Below are positions 1-12,099 of a stretch of 64,000 bases of DNA, piece by piece. Made by a program: the position numbers and the translations under genes. The notes under the pieces are model-generated. The model was not told where the DNA came from and did no database searches. It saw only the letters and a list, made by a program, of their open reading frames with translations. Where the stretch lies: positions 34,834,298 to 34,898,297 of the forward strand of contig OY747705.1 of the NCBI GenBank assembly GCA_963556495.2. Reading direction: 5' to 3'. Positions within the stretch are counted from its first letter, which is position 1. Each line of letters begins with the position of its first letter. Source of the stretch: Valencia hispanica (taxonomy: Eukaryota > Chordata > Actinopteri > Cyprinodontiformes > Valenciidae).

Positions 1-180
1 CACGGAGGGTTGGTATTGATCCTGGTAAAAGTTTAAGACGATCTGCGAATCCACTGCTGTGTTGTCCCAAGTTAATAAAACATTCGTCAGAGAAATGTTT
101 GCCACAAACGACCATGCGCTCCGGGAGTCAGTCGGGTACATTCTCTGCATAAATAAAGTCCATCCATAAGCTTTTCAGTG
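1..180 (-). pseudogene. THAP zinc-finger domain, C-terminal part (truncated by window edge)
   Basis: Translating the minus strand from about 180 to 1 gives the second half of a THAP domain: a WMDFIYAENV segment, the VCGKHFSDECF block that supplies the C-x2-H zinc ligands, and the closing GFADRLKLLPGSIPTLR segment. THAP domains are DNA-binding zinc fingers common in fish transposon proteins (P-like, Kolobok-like and others). An in-frame TGA at 128-130 interrupts it, so this copy looks non-functional. The first CxxC half is not recognisable upstream and the rest of the gene lies beyond the left edge. Host THAP gene versus transposon gene cannot be decided here; the stop favours a transposon relic. 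Confidence 0.7.
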
Positions 181-541
181 GCTCGGAAGAGGGGAGGACA
201 GTGTTGATGCGGTCTGGACTCCATGTTGTCGGTTAGTTGTTTGCCTTTTACCGTAGCTCTTGTTGTTTAGGTTGTAATATGCGCCGCGGGGGGAGGGACT
301 TGGAGAGCGTAGTTCAGAGAAGGGGGTAATTGGTTGGAACTCAGTGACGACAAATGCCGAAACGTGTGGTCATATGCCGAACTGCAAAACAGCCCATTTC
401 TGAGTGCTAATTTCACTATGTAGGCAGACATACCCCGGGACAAAGGAAAGACTAATCAGTCGTTTTAACCCCTTAGGGGACATAGGCTGGCTGGGGAAAC
501 TAACAAATATGACCAAAATGCAAATTTCATGCCAGGGGCAC
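181..541. other. moderately GC-rich spacer
   Basis: It may be the 5' part of the THAP-bearing element to its left. It ends in the GGCAC target duplication of the LTR element. No further coding signal is seen. Confidence 0.4.
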
Positions 542-1318
542 TGTTAGAATGGCCTTTGGCGGCTGGAATGAACAGGAGAACTGAGGCAGGAGAACAGTGC
601 AGACCAACCGGGTGTTTATTTCCAACATTGAAAGTGACATGACAAACAAAGTAAAATCCCCATTCAGTAGGTGTGGTCTCAGCAGTAGCTCACATGATTC
701 CACAGAAAGAGGGCCCTCATGAGCTAGACTGACAGCCTTTTATAGTCTACTCCCACTTAACAGACATACCAAAACAAGGTTAATGAAGAAAGATACAAGT
801 TATACATATTTACAAATCATCAATCATCATTATCCAGAATCTCCAATGTACAATAATTTAACATTAGAACATATAAAAGCATACATCAAATTCCAGAGTT
901 AAATATACAATAATGCAAAAAGAGCTAAATTTACTCCACCCCCCTATCCAATCAGAACTTGGTTTCTTCCGGAACCTTTAAAAGGATGTTTGGGTTCCCC
1001 TGGGAATCTTTTAGCCTGAACACCTCAAGACAAAAGGTAAGTGTTCTGCACCTCATGTTCACCAAACTAAACTCAGTATACTACAAATTAATTTCCAAAG
1101 ATTAGTAAGATATTACTTGTTGCCTTTTAAAGTTACCAAGCTCACACCTTGTTTGTTTTGTCTACAGGGCAGGTCTCCAGCAGCACCAGCCGAGAAGCAA
1201 CCTCCCCAGCACACTCACAAACAGCAACAATAAAATGTTCACATCCTTAATGGTGTCAATTTTACTTCTTTAAACATTCAAACAACATCACATACAAGTA
1301 ATGAAGACCTTCATTACA
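542..1318 (-). repeat. 3' LTR of the Gmr1-type element
   Basis: 777 bp, ending in the TGTTAG / CATTACA pair seen on the plus strand, and matching 5903-6679 along its whole length. Differences seen by eye include the base after GAGAAC, AATC/AACC near 1007, GCACCTC/ACACCAC near 1049 and CATCACA/CATCAGA near 1290. Confidence 0.95.
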
Positions 1319-1337
1319 TTTCCTCCCCCCTCTCTTC
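1319..1337 (-). other. polypurine tract
   Basis: On the minus strand this is an unbroken purine stretch (GAAGAGAGGGGGGAGGAAA) touching the 3' LTR. This is where plus-strand DNA synthesis is primed in LTR retrotransposons. Confidence 0.85.
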
Positions 1338-1351
1338 AAGTGCACAGTACC

Positions 1352-2844
1352 TCAATTTCCCGGAATCCTAGACAGACAGTCAGCCACATTGTTGGTTTTC
1401 CCTGCCTTGTAGTGGATTGTAAAGTTGTAGGGCTGCAGGGACAGGTACCATCCAGCGATCCGTGTGTTGGCATCCTTCATCCGATGTAACCATTGGAGAG
1501 CTCTGTGATCAGTTTCCAAAAAGAAATGCCTTCCTAACAGATAGTACCTTAATGATTCAATAGCCCACCTAATTGCTAGACATTCTTTTTCCACAGTAGA
1601 ATATCTCATCTCCCTGTCTAGAAGCTTGCGGCTGAGAAATGCCAAAGGCTTCCTTTCTCCATTTTCCTCCTGCAATAACACTGCTCCAAGTCCAACTCCA
1701 GAAGCATCTGTCTGCAGTATAAAGGGCTTCTCAAAATCTGGAGTATGCAACACAGAGTCTATGCAGATGGCCTTTTTAAGATCTTCAAAAGCTCTGCTGC
1801 ATTCCTCAGTCCATTGGATTTTATTGGGGGACTTACCCTTTGTCAGATTGTTCAACACTGCTGAGCGTTCTGCAAAATGAGGAATAAACTTTCTATACCA
1901 TCCTACAAGGCCCAAGAAGCTTTTCACCTTCTTCTTAGTGGTAGGTATAGGGAATGAATGAACAGCATCCACCTTCCCCACCTGAGGTCTAATCTTGCCA
2001 AACCCAATAACATAGCCTAAATAGGCCACCTCTCTCTGGGCAATGGCACATTTTTGAGGATTGATGGTCAGCCCAGCTGCTCTGATGTGTCCCAACACTT
2101 GTTGTAAATGGGACATATGGTCCTCCCAGGTTCGGCTGAACACCACCACATCATCCAAGTAAGCTGCTGAAAAATCTGACACATCTCTCAAAACACAATC
2201 CATAAGTCTTTGAAAAGTGGCAGGTGCTCCCTAAAGACCAAATGGCATCACCTTAAAATGGTACATACCAAAAGGTGTTTTGAATGCAGTCAGTTCACTT
2301 GCCTCTGGTGTCAGTGCCACTTGCCAGTATCCTTTACTTAAGTCCAAGGTGGTGATATACTGGGCTCCTCCCACTCTCTCCAACAGCTCATCAATTCTGG
2401 GCATAGGATACGGATCAAACTGAGACAAAGAGTTTAGATAGCGAAAGTCAATGCAGAATCTCAGTGAGCCGTCTTTTTTGGGTACAAGAACCACAGGACT
2501 GCACCATTCACTAGTTGATATTTCAATAATACCAAGTTCCAACATCAAGTTTATCTCTTTCCTGAGTTCTGGTACCAACCGCTCTGGAATCCTGTAACTC
2601 TTCTGTCGAGCTGGAGCATCCTTCTTGAGACAGATGTCATGTCGCACTAGGTCTGTAAAACCTGGAGTCTCTCTAAAGAGTTCTGGATCCAGCAGAGATG
2701 CAACCTCTTTCTGCTGGAATGCTAACAGATGAGAGAGATCAACCCCACTAAGCAGTGTTTCAGTGGATGGCAAAAACATTTCATTCACCTCCTCATCCTT
2801 GACATCACAAACCAAAAGTTGCTGCACTGATCTCTGGCGTGCCT
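1352..2844 (-). pseudogene. pol: pol, reverse transcriptase and RNase H (Gmr1-type)
   Basis: This is the C-terminal part of the pol polyprotein. In order it shows the RT entry block (SPVVLVPKKDGSLRFCIDFR), the first catalytic aspartate in TTLDLSKGYWQ, the MPFG block, the catalytic YLDD box near 2150-2160, then tether and RNase H with LQTDASGVGLGAVL, STVEKECLA and TDHRALQWL. It ends IPGN just before the purine tract, the normal end of the element. An in-frame TAG at 2231-2233, directly after the MPFG-L block, splits it into two open segments. The frame on both sides is the same, so this is a nonsense change and not an indel. All catalytic residues I can check are kept, so the loss of function looks recent. 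Confidence 0.93.
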
Positions 2845-4203
2845 GAAATTCCTTCAGCAAATTTACATGAAATGTCTGGTGTTTTTTCACTCTGTCAGGC
2901 ATAAACAGTTCATACGTGACCTTACCCACTTGACGAGTCACTTCATATGGGCCATGCCACTTGGCGAGCAGCTTGTTATCTGATGTTGGTAGTAACAATA
3001 GGACCTGTTGGCCAGGTTTCAGGACCCTTTCCCTGGATTTCTGGTCATACCATCTTTTCTGGGTCTCCTGAGCTGCCTTCATGCTTTCCTGTGCCAGGGC
3101 TGCCATCTCTTCTAGCTTCTGTCGCATTTTGACTACATATGCCACAATGTTTTCTTCTGCTAATTCAGGATTTTCCCAGTAGTCTTTTAGGAGGTCTAAT
3201 GGTCCTCTTACTTGGTGCCCATATAGCAGTTCAAATGGTGAAAAACCTGTTGAAGCCTGCGGGACCTCTCTGTAGGCAAAAATCAAATAGGGCAGCCACT
3301 GGTCCCAATCAGCTCCTGTAGTGGAAACAAACTTGCGTAGCATGTTCTTTAGAGTCTGGTTGTATCTTTCAACAAGCCCATCCGTCTGGGGATGATATGG
3401 GGTGGTCTTAATTCCCTTTACTCCTAACAACTTGTAGACCTGTTGTAACAGCCTAGACATAAAGTTTGTTCCACAATCGGTCAGAACCTCCTTTGGTATC
3501 CCTACCCTGGAAAATAGCTGTATTAGACAGTTTGCCACATTTTTAACCTTTACACCTCACAGGGGAAAAGCTTCAGGATACCGAGTTGCATAATCACATA
3601 TAACGAGGATGTACTTATTTCCTGTTGAGCTTCTCTCTAGGGGACCTACTACATCCATACCTATTCTCTCAAAAAGAGTACCAATAATTGGTAGGGGCTG
3701 TAGCTGGGCATGTGGTGTTTTCTTTCCAGAGGTGAGCTGACATTTCACACAAGATTTACAGAACTGGGATATCTCACTGTACATTCCTGGCCACACAAAC
3801 CTTCTGGCAATTCTACAGAGGGTTTTCTGAAATCCCATGTGTCCAGCCCAAGGAACTGTATGTCCTAGCTCCATTACTTTGTCTCTGAACTGATCTGGCA
3901 ATGCTAAGGCCTCCACATCTCCCTTGCACTGATACAAAATCCCCCTTTTAACTACATAAGTAGACTCATCCAGAAACCCCTTGTTGCCCGGCTTGCCTCC
4001 TTCACCCTCTGTAATTTTATCAAACCAACATTTTAAGGTTGGATCCTGCCTCTGCAGTTCACCAATATTTGCTGGAAGGTTGACCTCTAGAGGTTTGACT
4101 GGTATAAAATCAGTATGAGTTTGTTGTGTCATTGTGCCTCTCAACTTATCTCTTCGTCTCTCAGCCCTAGACTTTGGAGGTTTAGCTGTTGTTTCCCATA
4201 CTT
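2845..4203 (-). pseudogene. pol: pol, integrase placed upstream of RT (Gmr1-type)
   Basis: It contains the HHCC zinc domain (H and H six residues apart, then 29 residues to SCVKC), the first catalytic Asp in GMDVVGP, the second in LTDCGTNF, and the Glu in GLVERYNQT with 35 residues between (D,D-35-E). A GPY/F-type C-terminal module follows (KWHGPYEVTRQVGKVTYEL). The reading frame then runs straight into reverse transcriptase in the same open segment (2231-3538), which proves the IN-RT order. An in-frame TGA at 3557-3559 sits between the first Asp block and the second. The upstream end joins protease through a frameshift at the eight-T run at 4208-4215. The enzyme would insert element cDNA into chromosomal DNA. 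Confidence 0.93.
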
Positions 4204-4205
4204 CC

Positions 4206-4640
4206 TCAAAAAAAAGGTAGCTCCCTCAATGTATCGTTTGCACTCTGAGCCCTTGTGGTCACCATGTTATGTCCTGCAACTGGTGTCTTAACCTGGGACT
4301 TTGTAGCTTCTGCTAATGGGGAATCACTCAGTTCCTGTATGGCCTGATCACTGGGCTGGGCAGACGGCTGTAATGTACTAGTACGCCTTTCTGCCTGCTG
4401 AATGAGATCTGCAATAATGGGGACGTCATTGCCCAGAATAACAGCATATGGCAACTCTGAGGCAAGAGCAACTGGCATGAAAAATGTGTGCCCTCCCACA
4501 GTTAGATATATGTCAGCCATCGGATATGTATGCTTATCTCCATGGATGCAACTTATGTGAGAGTTTTCCCCTGTCCACTTCTCTCTACGTACTAAGGAAG
4601 ACAAAACCACTGTTTGAAACCTCCCCCGTATCCAGTAAGG
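4206..4640 (-). pseudogene. pro: retroviral-type aspartic protease (frameshifted)
   Basis: The active-site motif ALLDTG lies at the end of the gag frame (about 4630). The rest of the fold, including the YAVILGNDVP flap/C-terminal block, is in another frame that stays open to 4206. The switch coincides with a five-G run at 4623-4627 (plus-strand C run), and the downstream frame is +1, as a one-base expansion of the run would give. A second +1 break at the T run near 4208-4215 separates it from integrase. The segment between protease and integrase (VTTRAQSAND) is a linker of unknown role. Confidence 0.8.
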
Positions 4641-5856
4641 CTGTCTCGCGCTGACCATTAACCAAAACTGGTACAGTACGAGCAGCATCCTGAAAAACAT
4701 GTCTAGAGGGCCTAGGAACCGTGCAAAACAGCGATGGTTTAGAATGATTAGCAAGGGTACAGGAATACTGTGTGTGGCCCAGACCATTACATAAATAACA
4801 TCTGACTTTTCGCTTAACAGAGCAAAAAGTGGGCTTTCTAGCAGAATCAGTTCTATACTTAATAGAGGTGCTCTGCCTACCACTAGAAAATGCCATGATC
4901 TGTGACTGACCAGCCCCCCACTCATCCCCAGTGGACTTACTTTTGTGGGCAAAGTTGGTGTCTTGGCCAAAAGTACGTTTTGTCCCTCGTCTGGCAGCTG
5001 AGAAGACTTCAGCCAGTTATGCAGCCTTCTCCGCAGTCTTCGGGTCATGCTCACGAAGCCACACCTCAAGTTCAGGGTTGACCATCCTAAGAAACTGTTC
5101 CAGGATCATTGTCTCTGATATTTCTTTTACTGTTGCCTTGTCCGGTTTAACCCACTTGGAAAACAAATCTTTGAGGCGAACATATAGCTCTCTTGGAGTC
5201 TCCTCCGGAAGAATGTCAAGAGAGCGGAAACGACGACGATAGGTTTCGGCTGTAATCTCGTATTTTTCCAAAATGGCTGCCTTCACCTTTTCATAATCTT
5301 CTGTGTCTGCAATGTCCATTAAGACATAAGCACTCCGTGCTCTACCAGTCAGTAGTGGAATAAGCTGGATAGCCCATTCATCTCTTGGCCAATGGCAGAC
5401 TTGGGCCACTCTTTCAAAAGTGGTCAAAAAATGTTCAATATCATCATTAAATGCAAGGGGGAGCAGTTTAGGTTCTCTGTGCATACTGAAATCCCTCTCA
5501 GGTCTTACATGATTATTCAGTTGACTCGTTCCCTCTCCTGGCTCATCATGGTCATGCTGAGGTGCTGCTCCATGTTCTTGCTGCTCACCTCTGGCATCTT
5601 GCATCATCCCAGCCACTTGTAGCTGAATTTGTTGAAACTGGTGTTGCATACTTTTCCATCGTTGCTCTTGGTGGGAGGGATCTTTTTCTATCTGCTGATC
5701 CCTTGCTGCTTGAGCCTGGATAAATGCTTTAACCATGTCTGTTGGTTCCTCAATCTTCTCCTCAGGGTTACTGGCTGCCATGGCCCCCTGGTCCGCAGAT
5801 GGCTTTGCTCCATCATCAGGCTCCACCTGTTGGTCATGTTTTTTCCCCTTCGTCAT
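4585..5856 (-). pseudogene. gag: gag (capsid plus zinc-knuckle nucleocapsid)
   Basis: I chose the ATG at 5854-5856 as the start; the open frame extends further upstream only through the primer-binding site. The N-terminal 90 residues are charged and glutamine-rich with a likely coiled coil. They are followed by a Ty3/gypsy-type capsid region (for example LTTFERVAQVCHWPRDEWA and LPEETPRELYVRLKDLFSKW). An in-frame TAA at 5017-5019 interrupts the protein. Downstream, in the same frame, is one CCHC knuckle of the form C-x2-C-x4-H-x4-C (CYLCNGLGHTQYSC) near 4760-4800, then the start of protease. Gag would form the particle and bind element RNA. Confidence 0.85.
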
Positions 5857-5888
5857 CTTCACGTTCTCACAGTTGGCGACGGCCAAAG

Positions 5889-5900
5889 CTTCTGACACCA
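5889..5900 (-). other. primer-binding site, probably tRNA-Leu
   Basis: Two bases inside the 5' LTR, the minus strand reads TGGTGTCAGAAG. This complements the 3' end (...CTTCTGACACCA) of a leucine tRNA isoacceptor as I remember it. Matching to this fish's own tRNA set would settle the identity. Confidence 0.7.
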
Positions 5901-5902
5901 CT

Positions 5903-6679
5903 TGTTAGAATGGCCTTTGGCGGCTGGAATGAACAGGAGAACTGAGGCAGGAGAACGGTGCAGACCAACCGGGTGTTTATTTCCAACATTGAAAGTGACA
6001 TGACAAACAAAGTAAAATCCCCATTCAGTAGGTGTGGTCTCAGCAGTAGCTCACATGATTCCACAGAAAGAGGGCCCTCATGAGCTAGACTGACAGCCTT
6101 TTATAGTCTACTCCCACTTAACAGACATACCAAAACAAGGTTAATGAAGAAAGATACAAGTTATACATATTTACAAATCATCAATCATCATTATCCAGAA
6201 TCTCCAATGTACAATAATTTAACATTAGAACATATAAAAGCATACATCAAATTCCAGAGTTAAATATACAATAATGCAAAAAGAGCTAAATTTACTCCAC
6301 CCCCCTATCCAATCAGAACTTGGTTTCTTCCGGAACCTTTAAAAGGATGTTTGGGTTCCCCTGGGAACCTTTTAGCCTGAACACCTCAAGACAAAAGGTA
6401 AGTGTTCTACACCACATGTTCACCAAACTAAACTCAGTATACTACAAATTAATTTCCAAAGATTAGGAAGATATTACTTGTTGCCTTTTAAAGTTACCAA
6501 GCTCACACCTTGTTTGTTTTGTCTACAGGGCAGGTCTCCAGCAGCACCAGCCGAGAAGCAACCTCCCCAGCACACTCGCAAACAGCAACAATAAAATGTT
6601 CACATCCTTAATGGTGTCAATTTTACTTCTTTAAACATTCAAATAACATCAGATACAAGTAATGAAGACCTTCATTACA
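5903..6679 (-). repeat. 5' LTR of the Gmr1-type element
   Basis: 777 bp, with TG...CA ends, nearly identical to 542-1318. It should carry the element promoter; no unambiguous TATA box or start site can be fixed by eye. Confidence 0.95.
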
Positions 6680-6813
6680 GGCACTATAAAGGGAACTTGC
6701 TTGCAGAAACTGTAAAATTAAAGATTAAAAATTAGATTAACACGATTAATAACATAGCGTGCTAAATATGGCTGTAATTAATTGATCGCAATTAACGCGA
6801 TAATTTGACAACC

Positions 6814-6815
<2 letters not shown>

Positions 6816-6866
<51 letters not shown>
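6816..6866. repeat. (TA)n microsatellite
   Basis: About 25 uninterrupted TA units, between DNA flanking the LTR element and a Tc1 end fragment. Confidence 0.95.
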
Positions 6867-6869
<3 letters not shown>

Positions 6870-7097
6870 AAAACTGAGAAGTAAATGGCGATTTCTTCAC
6901 AGAATTCTAATCTTTTCAATTCCTGATTTCGTGAGTTTTATGAGCTGGAAGCCCAAATTATGTACAATAAACAACTAAATACTTGAAATCGTTGAAGTTG
7001 TGGGCCCTGAATCTATCATCTATGGAAGTTTAACGTTTTCAATGGAATTATGGAAATCAATAAACTCTTCCATGATATTCAAATTTTTTGGAAAGAC
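6867..7097. repeat. Tc1-type end fragment, same family as 35867-36637
   Basis: The sequence from GCAAAAACTGAGAAGTAAAT to the run before GGAAAG matches the right third of the element at 35867-36637 (compare 36406-36637) with scattered differences. Only one end is present. The other side is replaced by the (TA)n run. Confidence 0.75.
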
Positions 7098-7989
7098 CCC
7101 AAGACTGCATTATTTATTGCAAGTTATTGTTAGTTATAGCAAAATTTTGGATTTTACATCTCTAACCAACTGTGACGGTGAAAGTCTTTAAACTGGATTC
7201 ATAATAAAAACAAGCACTATTTTGGCATAACTAAATAGTAACTCCAAACTTGTAACCAACTGAACTTTGTTCAAAAACTCCAAGCATTTGCTTTTAGTGT
7301 TCTTGATACTCTTTGCAATTGCTTTCTGAAACGAAAGGAATAAAGAAGCAGTGGTATATTGTTATTTACCTCTCTGCAGCATTCCATAACACATTTTCAC
7401 TGCAAACAGGACACATTTTCAAAAGCAAAACTGTTCTGTTGTACTTGTTGTTAAAAGAGTATGTTAAAAGGGGCTTCTGTTGTGTTACATAGTAATAAGA
7501 TATTTGCTTGAGGTTGTAATTCCATAGAGGAAGTTGTTGTGCCATGACTTGAAACAAATTTACTAGAAGGAACAACTTTAATATCTGTAATGTGAAAAAG
7601 GCTCATTTTAAAAAACTACCTTATTCTCTAGAATACTATATCAGACAAGCAAAAGGTCCATCCCGGGAGGTTATTTTGTGCTGTCACAGACCAAAGCTGA
7701 GTCACTCTGTTCGATGTCAGAAGCAATTTTTACATTGTTTTGATCTTGCTAATGGACAAATCTTGTTCAAAACAAGAGAAATACCCCAGGCAGATGGGAG
7801 ACTGTAACATCATACCTACAGTAAGTTAAGGACTGGCATATTTCACTTACTATTTAGTATGTCAAAGTGTTCTCTGTTCTATCTATTCTACTACACAATG
7901 AATTAAAATTACTTGGTTGACTTTATTAAAACGTGTTGCTCAAAGTTTACATACACAATTTTAAAATTTTTCACTACTGAGACCATACA
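7098..7989. other. AT-rich unique DNA
   Basis: Short open frames here have no recognisable protein similarity. No RNA gene or repeat family was recognised. Confidence 0.5.
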
Positions 7990-8311
7990 CCCATTTTTTA
8001 TTCCTGCCTAATCCTTGCAGGGGGCTGGTACCCATCTGGTCAATGGGAGATAAAAGGGCTACACCTTGGAACAGTTGCCAGTCTATCACAGAGAAACATA
8101 TAGATGAACAAGCATCCATACACTAACTCACACCTAATGGCAATTTAAAGAGACAAATTAACCTCACATGCATGTGTTTAAACTGTGGGAGAAAGATGAT
8201 GTATCCAGAGAGAACCCACATATGCATGGGCAGTAAAGACAATCTCCATGCAGAAAGGACCCCTGATAGGGTTGTGGTGCAGGGGAGCGATGTTAACAGA
8301 AGCATCACCTA
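7990..8311 (-). repeat. degenerate SINE of the Mermaid/DANA type
   Basis: Read on the minus strand, this has the order found in these fish SINEs: a worn head, then CATGGAGATT, GTGGGTTCTCTCTGGATAC, CACATGCATGTGAGGTTAAT, and a tail with AGACTGGCAAC and CCCATTGACC. The family is tRNA-derived, but the promoter boxes are no longer clean in this copy. The family name is from memory. Confidence 0.6.
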
Positions 8312-10976
8312 GTGTAAATTACTCCCACAACCCTTGATAATATTTTAAGAATTTTTTTTTCACAGTAAAACAACGTTTCACTGTTACATAAAGATCTCAG
8401 AAGACCCACCATGTTTTAGGGAAACCCACATTGGGGTGACTATGACTCAGAAGGAAGTAGGGGTGGTCCTCTGCCAGTTGAAACACTGTCCATCAGCTAT
8501 TTGCTTCCATGTGCCACATGTTGAAGAACCCTTTGGAAGCAAACTCAACCACAAGTCTCCCAAATGTAGACTGTGCATGTGAGAGAGAAAGTAAAGTGCA
8601 ACCTGTAAGAGACTGCAAAATAAAGTGTATAAACGTGAGGATATATCGTGTCAGCTAGGTTATAAAAGTGTAATTTATACCTCATTTACTGTACCTTTGA
8701 GCCTTTAAATTGATTAATAAATAGAATAAATTTTGTTTTCTCGTTTCACATCACTTTTCATTATCATAATGATAGACTTTCTTCTGAGTTGTAGTTATTA
8801 AATATAATTGTTCAAAATCAGCCTTGTTGGCCAAGTTTGTGCACACAAATGAGGAATTTGAACTTCGGCTTCACAGATTCGTAATACAGACATTAATTAT
8901 AAACATATAAAATTAGAGGAGATAATAAAAAAAATACATATGTGTATGTACACCAATCATTTTTGTTTTAGCAAAAAACAACTACAATAAAATGGCACTG
9001 AATTTTTAAAATTCACTATGTTCTCATCACAGCAGTCTCGGATGAATATGTTAGTTTGATTTACGTTCTTTGACTCAGTGCTGGTTGCAAAGTAATCGAA
9101 CTACAGGGCCCCACCCAAATTGGTTGGCCAAAACCTTTTAAATAGGAATAAGGACAGCAGAAAAAAGCTCATCAAAGTCCTCACAGCATCTTTGGAAACT
9201 GTTACTCAGACAATAATATTAAAGCAAACCGACTTTACCATCTTCTAGAGCACAACCAGAGCTCACCAGATTGCTCAGATGCTTGTTTTGCAAAGATATG
9301 GGTGCATCAGCTTCAAATTATCATTTTAACCATACTTGGCAGTATGACTTCAGTTAAACTGGTGTGACCACTGCAAAGTCTAGCCACAAGCAGCTACCCC
9401 AACTGGCTTAGAGCTAAAATGTTCCCAAATGTGTAATACCAGCATATGTAGCTGAACTCTGCTGTCACAGGCAAATGGGTAAGACAGCAATGATAATATA
9501 ACCTCCAGTGAGAAATGCACTTGCTGTGGCTGCGAGTTTGTGCCAAGCTGTTTTAGAGTTCAAGCAAAAGTCCTCGAAATCCCTACATTTGTCATTCTGG
9601 CAGCATATCTGGTATGAAGCATTCACGACAGTGTTGGTCTAGATCTGTTCCTTCCAAAGTTTACTTGTCAGTCAAACAGCGAGGCCTATGCCATAATGTC
9701 CTTTTCTTGTTTTTTTTCTCATTTCCATTTTTTTCCCCTTTTTTCCGGGGGGGGGATGAAGTAGTGTTTAAGTACTTAGTGGCTTAGATTAAGACATGAC
9801 GTATTAACGTAAGAAATGGTAGGTAAGCAGCACGGACCAAATGTGGGCCGCTAACTTTGACAGTGAGTTCAAATAAGGATTACTAACACAGGGTTCCGTG
9901 GGGTAGTAAATAACAAACAAAATATATGGTAACTTTTTCATTTATGCTGATTTTTTTTATTTCTTTTTACTATAAAAAACCTTTATATGTGCTGACAGGA
10001 TGGCATGGCATGGTTCAGCATTGATAGCCTCGATTGATTCCATTGTCTGTTCTGTTGTGTGCATGTGTGCTGTCGGGACAGTATATTGATGTTAGCAAGT
10101 GACTTTCCCCAACTTTTGCTCATGACCTGGCATTTAAAGACTAGCTAAAGCTGGTCGTGGGGAATGACCGGGAAGCTTTTTGTAAAGTGTGCAGAGAAAC
10201 CATACATGTGACCTGGAGCAGTGTATGGCAATCAAACCACACCGAATATTCACAGTTACCAGCAGTGGATTCTGTGATTTGCTCGCAGAATGAGCAGCTC
10301 CGTATTCATTTTTTGGTGATACACAGAGCAGTGCACCTTTAAACACAAGATCAGTTATGGGCCCAACTATTGTTGTCACCCATGTCCCCCTGTCCATTTG
10401 TCTCTTGCTTCCCTTGTCTCCTATCCAGAGGTGGGTAGTAACTGCTGTTTGGAAACATGGAAATCATGATAATATAATAGGCTGGACTGCAGGTGCAGAG
10501 AGAATAACTGGCTGGATTGCCCTCATAAACTCATTTGCCACTCTCAGAAGTAGTGAGAATACTGAAGTTAGAATTCAGTTACAGCTTTTGTTTCAGCACT
10601 AAAGTTATATGGCCTTGATGCTGGGTAATGCAGCTGATCTGCAGTTCCTTGAGGGATGTGTAATTGGGATTTAAAATTTTCAGGGTAAGCCTCTTAACGG
10701 AGTGCATTAACCAGCCCATAGGATTTTTATTACAACTTGGCTCTAAAGGACTGCTGTAGATTAACATCCTCAATAATAACATTTGGCTGTTTAATCTGTT
10801 CTGGTGCTCTTCTTGAACTTGTTTCATGTGTCTCTTCTCATTAAATTACTTTGGAAATCCATAGTGTTCCATAGATATTGCTCATATCAAATGCAGACAT
10901 TTGTTGCTGCAGTGATATATGCTACAAGTACCCACCACTACAGGAAGAATTTGCTTAAAACCACAGAGAAAACCAC
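8312..10976. other. unique non-coding DNA
   Basis: AT-rich, with no long or recognisable open frame, no repeat family I know and no RNA gene. A G9 run occurs near 9746-9755. The longest open frames (about 80-115 codons) are in opposite or overlapping frames and look like chance. Confidence 0.5.
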
Positions 10977-10981
10977 AAGTC

Positions 10982-11257
10982 TGTCATGATGTGCCTCCTG
11001 TCTCTGTCTTTGTCCGTCCCCGTGCCCTTAATTGTCCCCAGCCATTCCTTGTCTCCCTAATTACCTTACCTGTGTATATATGCCCCTCTTTGTTTTCATG
11101 TCCCTGTCGGATCGTCGTCGCTTCCACGTCTTCCCTCCCTGCTTGTCATCGAGTTCAGTCTTGTACTTCTGAGTTTGAGGACATTTTTTTATTAAACATG
11201 TGTTCCCGAAACGCTAAACACCTCTCTTTGCCTGGGTCCTTTCTACATTACCTGACA
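10982..11257 (+). repeat. left LTR of the short element
   Basis: 276 bp, from TGTCATGATG to TACCTGACA. Pyrimidine-rich, with ATTAAA shortly before the 3' end. Confidence 0.7.
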
Positions 11258-11639
11258 GAATGAGCTGACCAACTGGACCCAGCAGAGAGCAAGGGTACTG
11301 AGGAGCCGAGGATGATGACCCTCTTTGAGTGGTGTGCTGTGTAGGCGGCGAAAAACTCATCCCCGGATTCCAACTCACCTTATGCGGGGACGCCTCGGGC
11401 TCCTGCCTCCTCTGAGGGTGTCCAGCTAGACATGCCTCGAGCTCCTGCCTCCTCTGAGGGTGTCCAGATAGAAACGCCTCAGGCTCCTGACTCCTACGAG
11501 GCGTGTCCATCAGATGCCCAAGCTCCGGTCCTGGCGTCTTGCCCAGAGACCACTGCACCACATTTTGGGTCTCCGACGGCACGTCGTGGGTACTCTACAC
11601 CACGTTGTGGGTCCTCTATGTCACGTCCAGGGTTCCCAG

Positions 11640-12098
11640 CTCCAAGCCACAAGGTTCAGCTTCGTCGTCCTCCAAGCCACGAGGTTCAGCTTCGCCATCC
11701 TCCAAGCCACAAGGTTCAGGTTCGCAGTCCTCCAAGACACAAGGTTCAGCTTCGCCGTCCTCTAAACCACAAGGTTCAGCTTCGCTGTCCACCACACCAC
11801 AAAGTTCTCTGCCACAGGCCTCCTCACCACATGGTTCTCCGCCGCAGGTCTCCTCGCCACGAGGTTCTCCACCGCAGGCCGCCAACCCACAAGGTTCTCC
11901 GCCGCCAGCCTCCAAGTCACAAGGTTTTCTGCCACTGGCCTCCAAGTCACTTGGTCCCTTGTTGCCAGCCTGCTCGTCTCTTGGTCCCTCATCGTCGGTC
12001 TCCCAGGTTCTTGGTCCTTTGTTGCCATTCTCCCAGGTTCCTGCTCCTTCGTCGCCGGCCTCCCAGGTTCCTGCTTCATTGTCGCAGTCCTCCAGACT
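11640..12098 (+). repeat. GC-rich minisatellite, about 33-bp unit, coding-like
   Basis: Successive units share CCAAGCCACAAGGTTCAGCT-type cores at 33-bp steps and then diverge into CTCCGCC and TTGGTCC variants. In one frame this reads as 11-residue repeats such as SSKPQGSASPS up to a stop at 12102. Because the unit length is a multiple of three, several frames on both strands stay open, so openness alone is not evidence of a protein. It is Ser/Pro-rich with no fold or motif recognised. Confidence 0.75.
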
Positions 12099-12099
12099 T

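Larger units (their letters stand above)
542..6679 (-). mobile_element. Ty3/gypsy LTR retrotransposon of Gmr1-type domain order, complete but inactivated
   Basis: Two 777-bp LTRs, each starting TG and ending CA, flank gag, protease, integrase, reverse transcriptase and RNase H on the minus strand. The 5-bp target duplication GGCAC is present at 537-541 and 6680-6684. A primer-binding site lies 2 bp inside the 5' LTR and a purine tract abuts the 3' LTR. Integrase is encoded before reverse transcriptase, with no gap or duplication between them. That is the reverse of ordinary Ty3/gypsy and diagnostic of the Gmr1 group of deuterostome elements. I count about eight LTR mismatches (about 1 percent), so the insertion is fairly young. 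Coding is broken by three in-frame stops and two frameshifts. No env-like gene and no chromodomain are visible. Confidence 0.93.
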